Both the position numbers and the translations under genes were made by a program. A stretch of DNA of 64,000 nt from Fuerstiella sp. Its GTDB lineage: Bacteria; Planctomycetota; Planctomycetia; Planctomycetales; Planctomycetaceae. The DNA lies in contig JAQWOH010000076.1 of assembly GCA_029245955.1 (NCBI GenBank), positions 62,001-126,000 on the forward strand, in the 5' to 3' direction. A model generated the notes under the pieces. It did not search any database and was not told where the DNA came from. It saw only the letters and a list, made by a program, of their open reading frames with translations. Every line of letters begins with the position of its first letter. Positions within the stretch are counted from its first letter, which is position 1. This document shows positions 47,034-56,963 of the stretch, one piece after another.

Positions 47034-48344
47034 ATGAAAACACGCCGCGATTTTCTAAAACAGCTTGGACTGGCCTCTGCCGCGCTTCCATTCATCAGCA
47101 ATCTTAGCGCATTCGCCACGCCGTCCGCGGTCAGTTCCCGCAAACAGCGACTGGTTGTCATGTTCAGCCCCAACGGCACCGTACCGTGGGACTTCTGGCC
47201 GGACGAAGAGGGCAGTGATTTCGAATTGAAGCGAATCCTGCAGCCGATGGCCGAATTCAAGGACCGCACACTGATTATGAAGGGTGTGTGCGACAAACTG
47301 AAGGGCGACGGAGACCGCCACATGCGCGGCATGGGCTGCATGCTGACGGGCATCGAACTGTTTCCGGGGAACATTCAGGGAGGATCTGACACGCCAGCCG
47401 GATGGGCCAGCGGAATTTCCATCGATCAGGAAGTGAAGAATTTCCTTCAGGCGAATGATAACACTCGGACCCGATTCGGTTCTCTGGAATTCGGCGTGAT
47501 GGTGCCCGATCGGGCTGATACGTGGACTCGGATGAGCTACACGGGAGCCAACAAGCCGGTCGCTCCCATCGATAATCCGTACCAGATGTTCAAGAAATTG
47601 TATGGTCAGATGAAAGACCGACAGCATCTGACAAGCGTTCTGGATGACGTACATGAGGATCTGCAGCGACTAAGCAAAGTGATCGGGGGGGAAGATCGGC
47701 GACTGCTGGAAGAGCACGCGGACTTTGTACGTGCCATGGAGCGGCAACTGCAGGCGGGAGATGCGTCAGAACTTAACCATGTCGTTCCCGAAATGACGGC
47801 AGGAGTTCAGGAAGAAAACGATAACATTCCGCAGATCACAAAGATGCAGATGGATCTGCTGGTGAACAGTTTCGTTAACGACTTCGCACGATCGGCGACG
47901 TTCCAGATCACGAATTCGGTCGGACAACCCAAGATGAACTGGTTGGGCATCGACGAAAGCCACCACACTCTGTCACACGAACCGGACAGCAATAAGGAAG
48001 CGCATGAGAAGCTGACGCAGATTAACACGTGGTACTGTGAGCAGTTGGCATACCTAACGAAGCGTCTGGCTGAAACGCCCGAACCCGGAGGCGACGGGAG
48101 TCTACTGGACAACACAGTAATCCTGTGGAGCAACGAACTCGGCCAGGGTAACAACCACACGCTGAACGATATACCGTTTGTGATGGTTGGTAATGGCCTT
48201 GATTTCGAAATGGGCCGTTCGCTGAAGTTTCCGAATGTGCCTCATAACCGCATGCTGCTGTCGCTCGCCCATGGCTTTGGACATCATCTGGAAACATTCG
48301 GTAAGCCGGAACTCTGCACGGACGGTCCACTGGATCTCGGCTAG
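47034..48344 (+). CDS. DUF1552 protein with Tat-type signal
   Basis: 436 residues. A twin-arginine signal (KTRRDFLKQLGLASAALPF) directs export in folded form. The body has the DUF1552 features MFSPNGTVPWDFWP, HMRGMGCMLTGIEL, SISIDQEV-like GISIDQEVKNF and TVILWSNELGQGNNHTLNDI. It resembles DUF1501/alkaline-phosphatase-like folds; catalysis is unknown. It follows the DUF1592 gene on the same strand, the usual pairing. It is the intact relative of the decayed gene at 29750-31021. Confidence 0.93.
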   Translation: MKTRRDFLKQLGLASAALPFISNLSAFATPSAVSSRKQRLVVMFSPNGTVPWDFWPDEEGSDFELKRILQPMAEFKDRTLIMKGVCDKLKGDGDRHMRGMGCMLTGIELFPGNIQGGSDTPAGWASGISIDQEVKNFLQANDNTRTRFGSLEFGVMVPDRADTWTRMSYTGANKPVAPIDNPYQMFKKLYGQMKDRQHLTSVLDDVHEDLQRLSKVIGGEDRRLLEEHADFVRAMERQLQAGDASELNHVVPEMTAGVQEENDNIPQITKMQMDLLVNSFVNDFARSATFQITNSVGQPKMNWLGIDESHHTLSHEPDSNKEAHEKLTQINTWYCEQLAYLTKRLAETPEPGGDGSLLDNTVILWSNELGQGNNHTLNDIPFVMVGNGLDFEMGRSLKFPNVPHNRMLLSLAHGFGHHLETFGKPELCTDGPLDLG

Positions 48345-48458
48345 AACAGTCTTCAAACGATATGGTCGCAGGGCTTGCCGGAAAGCCACGCTCGTAAGGG
48401 CAACGACGTTCACCGCGACCACAGACAGGCGTAAAACGCTGCGGCAGACCGGCATGGA

Positions 48459-48890
48459 TTATTTCGCGAACAACTGATCCATGTCAGTGAATCCTTTGAA
48501 TTCCAGAGCATTTCCGGACGGATCCAGAAAAAACATCGTGGCCTGTTCACCGACCTCACCGGCAAAACGGATATACGGTTCGATAACGAATTCGATATCG
48601 TGCGATGTCAGGCGGTCGGCCAGTTCCTGCCAGTCGTCCATCTGCAGCACCACGCCGAAGTGCGGTACGGGTACGTCGTGGCCATCCACCTGACTATGAT
48701 GATTGCGGCGTTCCGGCAGCGGCATGCCGGGATTCTCATGGGCTACGACCTGATGACCGAACAGGTCGAAGTCAATCCATGTGACGTCGCTGCGGCCCTC
48801 CGGAAGCCCCAGGACTTCGCCATAGAACTGTCTTGCCTCGGCGATGTCACGAACAGGAAATGCATGATGAAAAGGTGTGAGCATCGGCAT
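48459..48890 (-). CDS. VOC (glyoxalase/bleomycin resistance/dioxygenase) family protein
   Basis: 143 residues from an ATG at 48890; a second ATG at 48884 and a TTG at 48902 are alternatives. Two beta-alpha-beta-beta-beta halves are visible: FHHAFPVRDIAEARQFYGEV with a candidate metal His, and VPHFGVVLQMDDWQELADRL followed by MFFLDPSGNALEFKGF, which carries the second-half His and the Glu of the metal site. The substrate is unknown. It is a single gene, convergent with the DUF1552 gene. Confidence 0.88.
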   Translation of the reverse strand: MPMLTPFHHAFPVRDIAEARQFYGEVLGLPEGRSDVTWIDFDLFGHQVVAHENPGMPLPERRNHHSQVDGHDVPVPHFGVVLQMDDWQELADRLTSHDIEFVIEPYIRFAGEVGEQATMFFLDPSGNALEFKGFTDMDQLFAK

Positions 48891-49112
48891 AAGAACAGCC
48901 AAAGGATGAAGAGCGAAGCGACGTCGATAATATAACTTCCGATAGTAACGAACGCCCCCCTTTTTGCATAACGTCCGCGATCATGACAACCACACCATCG
49001 CTTCAGTAATCGTGACGAAGAACTCGAATGGTCTTACGCCGCGTCTGGTCAGGTGTGCACGCAATATCAGATACCATGTGCGTAACACCCGGAAAAGCCT
49101 CAAAACTCGTAG

Positions 49113-49655
49113 CCATCGCTGAACAAGGTCATGGTGACTGAACTGACTCGGAGAGAATACGTCGACAGGCAGCAAAAACGTACTGCGGGATGGAAACTCA
49201 GGGACCGGCAATACTCACGTCGCCACGGCTCTCGGAATTGTCGCGCGTGTTCAGGGCAAACGAGTTCGTTTCTCTCGCATAACAGAACTCATTACTTAGC
49301 TTATGGAAGCTCATGAGGAACGTGATCTGCTGCGAGTCTGCAAGCAGTTGTCAAAACAGCATCTGCGGACTCCGGATGAACCACGTTTCGTGCCGCCCAG
49401 CAAGATCGGATCGGAGTTGCTGTTTGATGTGATCAGCCGGCCTATGAGCGACAAAGCCTGATCAGACCCACGAATCTGCCATTCGAACACTGGACAGAGG
49501 TGCTCAGAAGCGAGCGGCTTACCGAAACAACCCGGAACCGCCATTCCCACCGCTGCCACATCCTCGAAGCCTCAGATGAAAGTTACTGACTTAAGGATGC
49601 GAAACGGCGAAAACGAACGTCAGGTTCAAACAGGACGGTAACACCGACGAAGTAA
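49113..49655 (+). pseudogene. decayed IS21-family IstB-like ATPase gene
   Basis: No intact frame exists, but three frames in series rebuild an IstB transposition helper. Frame one (from 49113) reads PSLNKVMVTELTRREYVDRQ. After a change near the A-run at 49173 it reads GNSGTGNTHVATALGIVA, with a Walker A Lys changed to Asn, a TAG at 49297-49299, then LMEAHEERDLLRV and FVPPSKIGSELLFDVISR. After another change near 49440 it reads YERQSLIRPTNLPFEHWTEV and HRCHILEASDESY, with a TGA before LKDAKRRK. This order matches IstB proteins (LATALGI, ELLFEV, TNLPFxEW, RLTGALLDRLTHRCHILE, ESYRL). No istA or terminal repeats remain that I can see, so this is an old fragment of an insertion sequence. Confidence 0.85.
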
Positions 49656-50257
49656 ATCACGGAGGGCAGAGAAAGCCTCCAACGCCTCGTCGCGAGGTGT
49701 CAACCAGGCTTCAGCCAGGACTCTCTGTGACCAGAGCGCCGCACCATTCAACCGCCAATCGCCACACTTTCTCACCGCAGTATACACCCGTCACCGGCTC
49801 GTCAAGTTTCGCAGGTCCGCTGTCCGGAAGACAGCTTGAGGTTAGCTCCGGAGAAGTACTGATAGAATAGGTGAGTGAAGGGAATCTGACACCTCTCACG
49901 ACTCGGGCCAGCTAAGCACTTCGTTGAAACGTCTTCAGCCATTTCAACGCCATCGAACATCGGCGGAAACTGTGCCGACCCTGCCAGAGCAAGGGCGGCA
50001 GGTACCGAAAGCTGGTGTCTGCGCGTTCGCAAACGCTTAGTGACGGAGCATCCGAGTCAACGCGTATGGCCAAAGAATTTCAATTGCAATTCGACAAACA
50101 TGGTACGTGCAGCTTACGCTTCCGGTTTACGTGAACGTTCAGACAACGTGGGACAGGGCGTATCAACATCCAGAATGGCGTATCAGCTTGTTCAGATCGC
50201 AGCTAGCTGACGGCGGCCATCTCACGCGGATTTTTTAAGAAAAAGAAACAGCTGAGT
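49656..50257. other. gene-poor stretch after the istB remnant
   Basis: About 600 nt with only short frames on both strands and no family I recognise. It may contain further eroded insertion-sequence DNA, but no end repeats or transposase motifs are readable. Confidence 0.45.
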
Positions 50258-52609
50258 ATGTCAAACATGACCTGCACACTGCTGGCAGCAATTCTGACTG
50301 TTGGCGGGCTAACGCGACTGGCTGTCGCCCAGAACCGTGTTCATGTTGACCGCAGCGATTCCGCTGTGGTCGTCAGCGATTCCGCTCTGGCCAGCCGAAT
50401 CGGCCGTGACATTTTGATGCAAGGCGGAAATGCCGTCGACGCGGCTGTCGCCACGGCGTTTGGCCTGGCCGTAACATGGCCGGAAGCCGGAAATCTTGGC
50501 GGAGGAGGTTTTATGATTGTCCGCCCGGCTGACGGCCATGATCCCGTATGCGTGGACTATCGAGAAACCGCTCCAATGGTGATGAATAATACATCGTTCA
50601 ACCGGAATGACGGACGCCACTCGCAGAAGGCCGTGGGAGTCCCGGGGACGGTTCGTGGGCTTGCGGCGGCACACACTCAGTATGGAAGGATCCCCTGGCG
50701 CGAACTGGTCATGCCGGCGGCACGCTTGGCGAGCGGTGGTTTTCAGGTGACTGCGGCCCTTGCCGGATCTGTCAACCGTGTACTGAATAACACCAACGTG
50801 AAGACAGACGCAAAGTTTGACGAACTGCGCCGCGTGTACGGCAAACCTGGTGGAACGCCATGGCAGGCTGGCGACAGAATGGTATTGCCGGACCTCGCAC
50901 AAACACTAACGACGATCGCTGCTGAGCCGGACGCTTTCTACACAGGTCACCTGGCAGACCTGCTGGTTGCGGAAATGAAACGAGGCGATGGACTGATCAG
51001 TCACCAGGACCTGCTCAGGTACAAGGCCAGGATTCGTCCGGCGTTACGGGGAACATATCGAGGGTATACCGTGATTGGTGCTCCGCCGCCAAGTTCCGGA
51101 GGAACGTGCGTTATTGAAGCATTAAACATTCTGGAAAACTTTGACCTGGCAACTCGTGATCGATTTGATCAGCGCAACATACACCTGATTGCAGAAACCT
51201 GCCGCCGAGTGTTTGCTGATCGCGCGAGGTTTCTGGGAGACCCGGAATTCACTGACATTCCCCCGCACCTTGTAACGAAAAAGTATGCAGAACAGGTTGC
51301 GGCGCTGATTGATCCGGACACTGCTGCACAGAGTGAAGACGTCGCCCCTGAAATCGAACTGACGGCCGAGAGTCCCGACACCACTCATTTTTCCGTGATC
51401 GACTCCGACGGTATGGCGGTCAGCAACACGTATACACTGGAAGGAGCCTGGGGATCCCGCGTCGTCGTGCACGGCGCTGGCTACGCTCTAAACAATGAAA
51501 TGGGCGACTTCAACTGGTTTCCAGGAGAAACCAACCGCGAAGGACGCATCGGGACGGATGCCAATCTGGTTGCTGGCGGCAAGCGGATGCTAAGTTCCAT
51601 GAGTCCCACAATTGTCGAAAAAGACGGCAGGGTACAGCTGATCACCGGCAGTCCCGGAGGCCGAACGATCATCAACACGGTCCTGTGCATCGTCCTGAAT
51701 TACACCGAATTCGGAATGGACGTGGCCTCAGCCGTGACGGCGCCCCGACAACACCATCAATGGTTCCCCGACCGACTGACCCTGGAAGATCTGGCGCACT
51801 CGCCCCATTCACGGGTCGCGGATTGGCTGCGCCGAACGGGACACCAACTGGGGAACCACACGACACAGGGCTCCGCCCATACCATAGGTGTCGATCACGT
51901 AACGGGCACGGTTATCGGTGTCGCGGATTATCGTCGCAGCGGTCGCCCCGCAGCGGTTTCCACCGACACACTGGCCGTCTGGGATTTCTCAGATGCCGCC
52001 GGCCGGGGACTCACCGCAACCGGCACAGCCGGAGCGTTTAAGACGCGGTGGTCGGCCGATATCGGGGGCTGCACGTCCAACGGTCAGGATCAGTTCATTA
52101 TTCGACGCGCTGCACCGGACAAGCCACTTGATTCGTACGTTCCGCTGGGCGCTCAGACCGCTTCTTCCGGCCGAATAATGGTGACACTCAAGATTAACGC
52201 GGCACAGTTTTCCGGCGAGCGACGGAATGAACAGTTGCGAATCGGCTTTACTGACGACGACAACAGCACGCCCCGCGTTACGGCCCGCATGATCTTCGGC
52301 AGGGACGGACAGGGAAGCACTGTTGTCCGCGGAGAAGCGTTCGGTGAAGGCAGCGAAGTACCCTCGACGACGCTGGCGCAGGGAGGCCGACTTGAGACAC
52401 CGACCGTACTGCGTCTGTCCGTTGATCTTGACGCCGCCCGATACACAATCTCGTCGCGAACTGCCGACAGCCTGGATTTCAGGAAACACGGGTCCGGAAA
52501 AATTGCCACCGATCGCGTTGCTCGTTTTCTGCGTCTCAGCGTTCTGAACGACTTTGCCTCAGAGGGTGAGTTTGTGGCGATTGACAGGATCGAATTGCAA
52601 AGGCCGTAA
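50258..52609 (+). CDS. gamma-glutamyltransferase with an extra C-terminal domain
   Basis: 783 residues. A signal peptide of about 25 residues is followed by the GGT body: GGNAVDAAVATAFGLAV, YRETAPMVM, the PPPSSGGT loop, the autoprocessing/nucleophile Thr in SPDTTHFSVIDSDG (about residue 374) and the oxyanion segment LITGSPGGRTIINTVLCIVL. The canonical GGT part ends near residue 570. About 210 further residues, beta-rich (DTLAVWDFSDAAGRGLTATG ... AIDRIELQRP), resemble a carbohydrate-binding or LamG-like sandwich and are unusual for GGT. The enzyme cleaves glutathione and other gamma-glutamyl bonds in the periplasm. The stop lies 3 nt from the convergent aldehyde dehydrogenase stop. Confidence 0.92.
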   Translation: MSNMTCTLLAAILTVGGLTRLAVAQNRVHVDRSDSAVVVSDSALASRIGRDILMQGGNAVDAAVATAFGLAVTWPEAGNLGGGGFMIVRPADGHDPVCVDYRETAPMVMNNTSFNRNDGRHSQKAVGVPGTVRGLAAAHTQYGRIPWRELVMPAARLASGGFQVTAALAGSVNRVLNNTNVKTDAKFDELRRVYGKPGGTPWQAGDRMVLPDLAQTLTTIAAEPDAFYTGHLADLLVAEMKRGDGLISHQDLLRYKARIRPALRGTYRGYTVIGAPPPSSGGTCVIEALNILENFDLATRDRFDQRNIHLIAETCRRVFADRARFLGDPEFTDIPPHLVTKKYAEQVAALIDPDTAAQSEDVAPEIELTAESPDTTHFSVIDSDGMAVSNTYTLEGAWGSRVVVHGAGYALNNEMGDFNWFPGETNREGRIGTDANLVAGGKRMLSSMSPTIVEKDGRVQLITGSPGGRTIINTVLCIVLNYTEFGMDVASAVTAPRQHHQWFPDRLTLEDLAHSPHSRVADWLRRTGHQLGNHTTQGSAHTIGVDHVTGTVIGVADYRRSGRPAAVSTDTLAVWDFSDAAGRGLTATGTAGAFKTRWSADIGGCTSNGQDQFIIRRAAPDKPLDSYVPLGAQTASSGRIMVTLKINAAQFSGERRNEQLRIGFTDDDNSTPRVTARMIFGRDGQGSTVVRGEAFGEGSEVPSTTLAQGGRLETPTVLRLSVDLDAARYTISSRTADSLDFRKHGSGKIATDRVARFLRLSVLNDFASEGEFVAIDRIELQRP

Positions 52610-52612
52610 CTC

Positions 52613-54049
52613 TCAAAACGTCGCCTGCCGCTCTTCCGTCACCTGATAGGCGCGTGAACGGAACAAAAAGTCGATGATGCTGCCTTCATGGGGCTGCAGC
52701 CAGTTCAGTTTGCTGGTCGGGAGCGGACCGATATTCAGCCGGTCAATGTGTGTTGCGTCCGTAAGATCTTCGATCAACTGCTCATTATTCGTAATGCCGG
52801 TGCATACCAGAGTCGGCCCTATCTTCGCCAGCATCTGATCCTGAGGACACTCGACAACCGTCGAAAACGGGAACATATATTCCTTGCGTGCGATGTCACG
52901 CTCCGGTGTGTCGCAATGAACGATCATCGGACGCAGATACGAGCAGCGTTCCAGTTCGATCAGACGCGGACCATATTCTGCTGTCATGTCCGTCACACCG
53001 TCTTCGCCCAGATCGTCTTCGATCATCCCCCAGACCGCCTGCCCCTGGCCTTCCACGGTGAAGGCAGCCAGTCCAGCCTCAGGATCGGTCGGTGGCTTCG
53101 CTTCGATCGGTCCGATCTTCTCGGCAATCGCCTGAGCAATTTCTTTGGTGTGCCGCGAAGCCCAGACTCCTGAACAGTTGATGCACCCCCGACCGCTGTT
53201 GATATAGATACTTTCAACCATCAGGTCCAGATATTGTTCCCAGTCGTCCACACAGTCATCGCCCAGCAGGATTTTCGAAAACCCCGGTCCATGAGCCTGC
53301 ACCGAGGGATTACCTCGGTATCGCTCAACCGTCGGCGTACCACCAAAGATCATCGCGCGATCCGCTGCTGACAGCAGAGCAGCCCCTGCCTCCGCACCAC
53401 CGGGATACATCGCAAACGCTTCCTTCGGAATACCCGCTTCGACGAACGCCGCCATCATCCGGTAAGGTGTCCATGGTTCCTGCGGACCTGGTTTCAGAAC
53501 AAGCCCCATCTGCAGTGGAATCGCCGGCAGCCACAGCGTGTGCACACCTGGCGAATTCGACGGCAGCACAGCACTGAGCGCTGACGTCTGCGCCTGATAG
53601 CTCAGAACCACTCCACGATCTTCGATTCCGCAGCCGCGGGTCAGAATATCCAGATCCAGGCCACGCGTCAGGCAGTCCAGAATCTGTTCCATGTTCCGCA
53701 ACACGAACGAGTTTTTCGACATATTGTGCCGACACATGTGCTCGGGCAGTCCGGTACTGGCCGACTGCTGATGAGCAAATTCGTCAGGGGTCTGAGTGCC
53801 GTCACCGATCGGCAGCGTCGCACTTTCATAAAGGTCCGCCGCCTTTCCCAGACACTTCAGCAGCTCGCTGCAGGGAATCTCACGAAGAATGGCGCGAGCA
53901 TTGCTCGTCTTCTTCATGTCTCTCGTAATGATTCCAGCGTTGGTCTGACTGACCTTCGCGATCGGCTCACCCGTGGCGAAGTGCAGGACTTCGTCAAGAT
54001 CGAAGGAGTCGTAGGATTCGCCCCAGCGGATGATGGGAATATTGAGCAT
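52613..54049 (-). CDS. divergent aldehyde dehydrogenase-superfamily protein
   Basis: 478 residues from an ATG at 54049 with ggag 7 nt upstream. Superfamily features are VLPSNSPGVHTLWLPAIPLQ and LVLKPGPQEPWTP (cofactor region), MIFGGTPTVERY and the nucleophile Cys in NSGRGCINCSG. The usual general-base Glu motif (E-L/M-G-G) is not evident; the corresponding stretch reads AHGPGFSKILL. That pattern, Cys without Glu, is known from CoA-acylating and acyl reductases, so an acyl-CoA or acyl-phosphate substrate is possible (inference). It is cytoplasmic and a single gene. Confidence 0.85.
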   Translation of the reverse strand: MLNIPIIRWGESYDSFDLDEVLHFATGEPIAKVSQTNAGIITRDMKKTSNARAILREIPCSELLKCLGKAADLYESATLPIGDGTQTPDEFAHQQSASTGLPEHMCRHNMSKNSFVLRNMEQILDCLTRGLDLDILTRGCGIEDRGVVLSYQAQTSALSAVLPSNSPGVHTLWLPAIPLQMGLVLKPGPQEPWTPYRMMAAFVEAGIPKEAFAMYPGGAEAGAALLSAADRAMIFGGTPTVERYRGNPSVQAHGPGFSKILLGDDCVDDWEQYLDLMVESIYINSGRGCINCSGVWASRHTKEIAQAIAEKIGPIEAKPPTDPEAGLAAFTVEGQGQAVWGMIEDDLGEDGVTDMTAEYGPRLIELERCSYLRPMIVHCDTPERDIARKEYMFPFSTVVECPQDQMLAKIGPTLVCTGITNNEQLIEDLTDATHIDRLNIGPLPTSKLNWLQPHEGSIIDFLFRSRAYQVTEERQATF

Positions 54050-54368
54050 GAATTCTCCGTGTCATTGAAGGTTTCGTTGGCCTCATAAAAGTACGCATAA
54101 GCGACCAGATTATCAACAGTGCCGCAAAAGCAGACAAAGTCAGTGAGCCAGGTTAAGGAAAGAAACGCCGGGATTGGGCATTTCGACGGTTCTGACGGTG
54201 ACGGAAAATCCTGTCAGCCGCGCCCTGATATTTGCGCCCGTGCAGGGACATCTTTACTTCAACCCGTTAAAATCGCGTGGTCCTGCTGGCGAGGAGGGTC
54301 TGTTACTGGCTCTTCATACGACGTCCGCCGAAGACCGACTCAAGAATGCTGTATGGTGGATTTGTTTC
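54050..54368. other. divergent promoter region
   Basis: About 320 nt between the aldehyde dehydrogenase-like gene and a DUF1549/DUF1553 gene. A frame open from 54174 runs into the latter, but the added 65 residues do not look like signal or domain sequence. I see no clear promoter boxes. Confidence 0.45.
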
Positions 54369-56963
54369 ATGCGGATCCTCAGTCGTTTCAGGATCATTCT
54401 GTCGACGGGTCTGCTGCTGCTGGCCTCGTTCTCATGCACAGTCTGCGCCGACGAAGAACAAGCAATTCATCTCCGCTTTGAAACGGCACCTCAGGTTCAG
54501 CGCGGCAACTACCGAGCACACGGAGTCCTGCAGGCGACGTTGTCTCCAGGTGACCTGATCGTGCCGCCCTTGCAGAACAGAGCCAGCGGAGAATTCGACG
54601 GAAGTAGTGCTATTGTGTATGCCGTCCCGGGCAACACCGACGGATTCGCCGAGAACTTCACGTGGGAAGGTTTCTTCCTTTCACCAGCGACGAACACCTT
54701 TCAGCCGGAAACCGGAATCGCTGACCGTCTGCTGACTCAGTTTGCATTTGCCAAGGGTGACTGGACGCGGCTGGCAATCGGACTGGTGGCCGACGATGAA
54801 GGCGATCCGCGACTGTGTGTGGAGCTGGAAGGTTTCGAGGGGCGAAGCTTTGGTATGGGTGATCAGTCGTTCGTAGCAGACCGCTGGCATCATTTCGCAC
54901 TCGTACACGAAGGTACAGCTGCGGCTGCCAGAATTCGCTGGTATCTGGACTACCAACTGACAGGCGAATTGTTCCTTGGCGGACAGTCTGACCAGAATAC
55001 GCTGCGTCCACCTGGCCCGGCACCATTTACAATCGGCGCCCGGCTTAAGAATGGTGAGCAGGTCAATCGCGGATTCCATGGCTTTGTGGACGAAATCCGC
55101 ATGGTCCCCCGACCGTTAACTGTCAGTGAGTTCCTGCGTACCGACGCCGCACTCCTGCAACAGACTGTCTCTACAGACGCGATGCAGGCAGAACATAACA
55201 AAGCGTTCTGGGATGATCGACATCGCCGGGCTCAGGAACAGGCGGCGCAGTGGACTGCGGAACGATCGGCTTCATGGTCCATCGATGAATACTTCGACAG
55301 CTCCAAACCGGAAATTGATGACCACGCATTTCTGCGCCGACTTTCGCTGGCAGTGCGAGGACGCATTCCCCGCGTGGACGAAGTCACTTCTTTTATTGCA
55401 GACCCCCGACCGGATAAACGCATAGGGATCATCGATCAGATGCTGGAATCAGACGAATGGGGTGATGGATGGGTCGGCTACTGGCAGGACGTGCTGGCCG
55501 AAAATCCGTCAGTGGTTTTCCCGACGCTTAATAATTCAGGTGCTTTCCGGCAATGGATTTACGAATCCTTTCGCCAAAACAAACCCTTCGATCAATTCGC
55601 CACCGAGTTAATCCTGATGGAGAAAAACAGTTCTCATAGCGAGACGGACGACGGCCCGGCCGGGTTTGGTGTGGCGACGGGTAACGACGCACCAATGGCA
55701 ATGCGGTCTCACGTGCTGATGAAGGCTTTCGCCGCTGTCGACCTTACATGTGCACGGTGTCACGACTCACCTGTTGATCGTTTCCTGCAGGCTGATCTGT
55801 TTCAACTGGCAGCCTATCTGAAAGGAGGACCGCTGGTCATTCCGAACACCAGCGTGGCAGCCGTCAACAGAACGCACCAGCAGGGCGTGATCACAACGTC
55901 ATTATTCACCGGCCAGAAGATTCAACCGAAAGGACTGTCGTCGCACTGGCTGAACAAACGTGAAGATGCGTCCAGCCTTAGATCAGTTCAGCCAGGCCCG
56001 CGAGCACAGTTGGCGGCACTGATCACCTCGCCACACAACCGACGATTCTCAGATGTATTTGTGAATCGAATGTGGAAGCGTTTCTTCGGCACGGGACTGG
56101 TAGAGTCCGTTGATCAGTGGAATAATTTTCCCGGCGCGTCCCATCCGGAACTCTTCCATCACCTCAGCACAGAATTCGTTACGACGGGTTACAACGTGAA
56201 GGCGCTTGCGAGAACGATTTTCCGTTCACGGGCGTGGCAGCGACAACGTCAGCGTCGGAGACGTATGTCGGGCGAACAACTGGTTGATTCGTTATTTATT
56301 GCCGTAGGCAAGGATTTTCGAGCAGAAACACTCGGCGTTCATGCCACAGACCCCGGTGCTGTTCACCTGCCTCAACCGCACCGGGCCTGGCAGTTTGCGT
56401 CATTGCCCAATGAGCGAGATCGGCCGGCACTGGGAATGCCCGTCAGTCAGACGATCGTGAACGTAATGACAGCGTTTGGCTGGAGTGGCAGTCGCCAGAA
56501 GCCTCGCAGCGAACGCGAACTAACAACATCATCGCTCCAACCACTGATGCTGTTTAACGGACTGATGTCTCAACGCGTTACCCGACTGTCTGAGCAAAGT
56601 ACTGTGACCCAACTTTGTCTTCGCGACATCTCGGCGGCAGAGCTCGTCGACAACCTGTTTCTGACCACGGTAGGACGACCTCCTGACCAGGAAGAACGTT
56701 CAAAATTCACCGACGTCCTGCGTCCAGGATTCGATAACCGCCGCACAGGGCAACCTGCCAGGCCGATCGAGCCGTTAAGTACGTTTCAACCTGACTGGCG
56801 AAAACACCTTGAAGCAGAGCAGACGCGTCTGATGCTTGACGCGCAGGAACGTGTGTCTCGCGGCGAGCCACCGACAGTAAGACTGGCTAGCGATTTTCGA
56901 GAACGAGTAGAAGACGTGCTGTGGGCACTCATCAACAGTCCTGAATTTGTGGTAATTCCATGA
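54369..56963 (+). CDS. LamG-DUF1549-DUF1553 protein (PSD1-like)
   Basis: 864 residues from an ATG at 54369 with a ggtgga site about 9 nt upstream and a signal peptide ending near CTVCADEE. Residues about 30-260 form a LamG/concanavalin-type lectin domain (FTWEGFFLSPATN, RWHHFALVHEGT, GFVDEIRMVPRPL). DUF1549 follows (DDHAFLRRLSLAVRGRIPRV, WGDGWVGYWQDVLAENPS) with CARCHDSPVDRF as its CXXCH motif, then DUF1553 (DVFVNRMWKRFFGTGLVESV). The N-terminal cytochrome-like domain of other members is replaced by the lectin. Its TGA overlaps the next ATG (ATGA), so it is coupled to the DUF1501 gene. Confidence 0.92.
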   Translation: MRILSRFRIILSTGLLLLASFSCTVCADEEQAIHLRFETAPQVQRGNYRAHGVLQATLSPGDLIVPPLQNRASGEFDGSSAIVYAVPGNTDGFAENFTWEGFFLSPATNTFQPETGIADRLLTQFAFAKGDWTRLAIGLVADDEGDPRLCVELEGFEGRSFGMGDQSFVADRWHHFALVHEGTAAAARIRWYLDYQLTGELFLGGQSDQNTLRPPGPAPFTIGARLKNGEQVNRGFHGFVDEIRMVPRPLTVSEFLRTDAALLQQTVSTDAMQAEHNKAFWDDRHRRAQEQAAQWTAERSASWSIDEYFDSSKPEIDDHAFLRRLSLAVRGRIPRVDEVTSFIADPRPDKRIGIIDQMLESDEWGDGWVGYWQDVLAENPSVVFPTLNNSGAFRQWIYESFRQNKPFDQFATELILMEKNSSHSETDDGPAGFGVATGNDAPMAMRSHVLMKAFAAVDLTCARCHDSPVDRFLQADLFQLAAYLKGGPLVIPNTSVAAVNRTHQQGVITTSLFTGQKIQPKGLSSHWLNKREDASSLRSVQPGPRAQLAALITSPHNRRFSDVFVNRMWKRFFGTGLVESVDQWNNFPGASHPELFHHLSTEFVTTGYNVKALARTIFRSRAWQRQRQRRRRMSGEQLVDSLFIAVGKDFRAETLGVHATDPGAVHLPQPHRAWQFASLPNERDRPALGMPVSQTIVNVMTAFGWSGSRQKPRSERELTTSSLQPLMLFNGLMSQRVTRLSEQSTVTQLCLRDISAAELVDNLFLTTVGRPPDQEERSKFTDVLRPGFDNRRTGQPARPIEPLSTFQPDWRKHLEAEQTRLMLDAQERVSRGEPPTVRLASDFRERVEDVLWALINSPEFVVIP

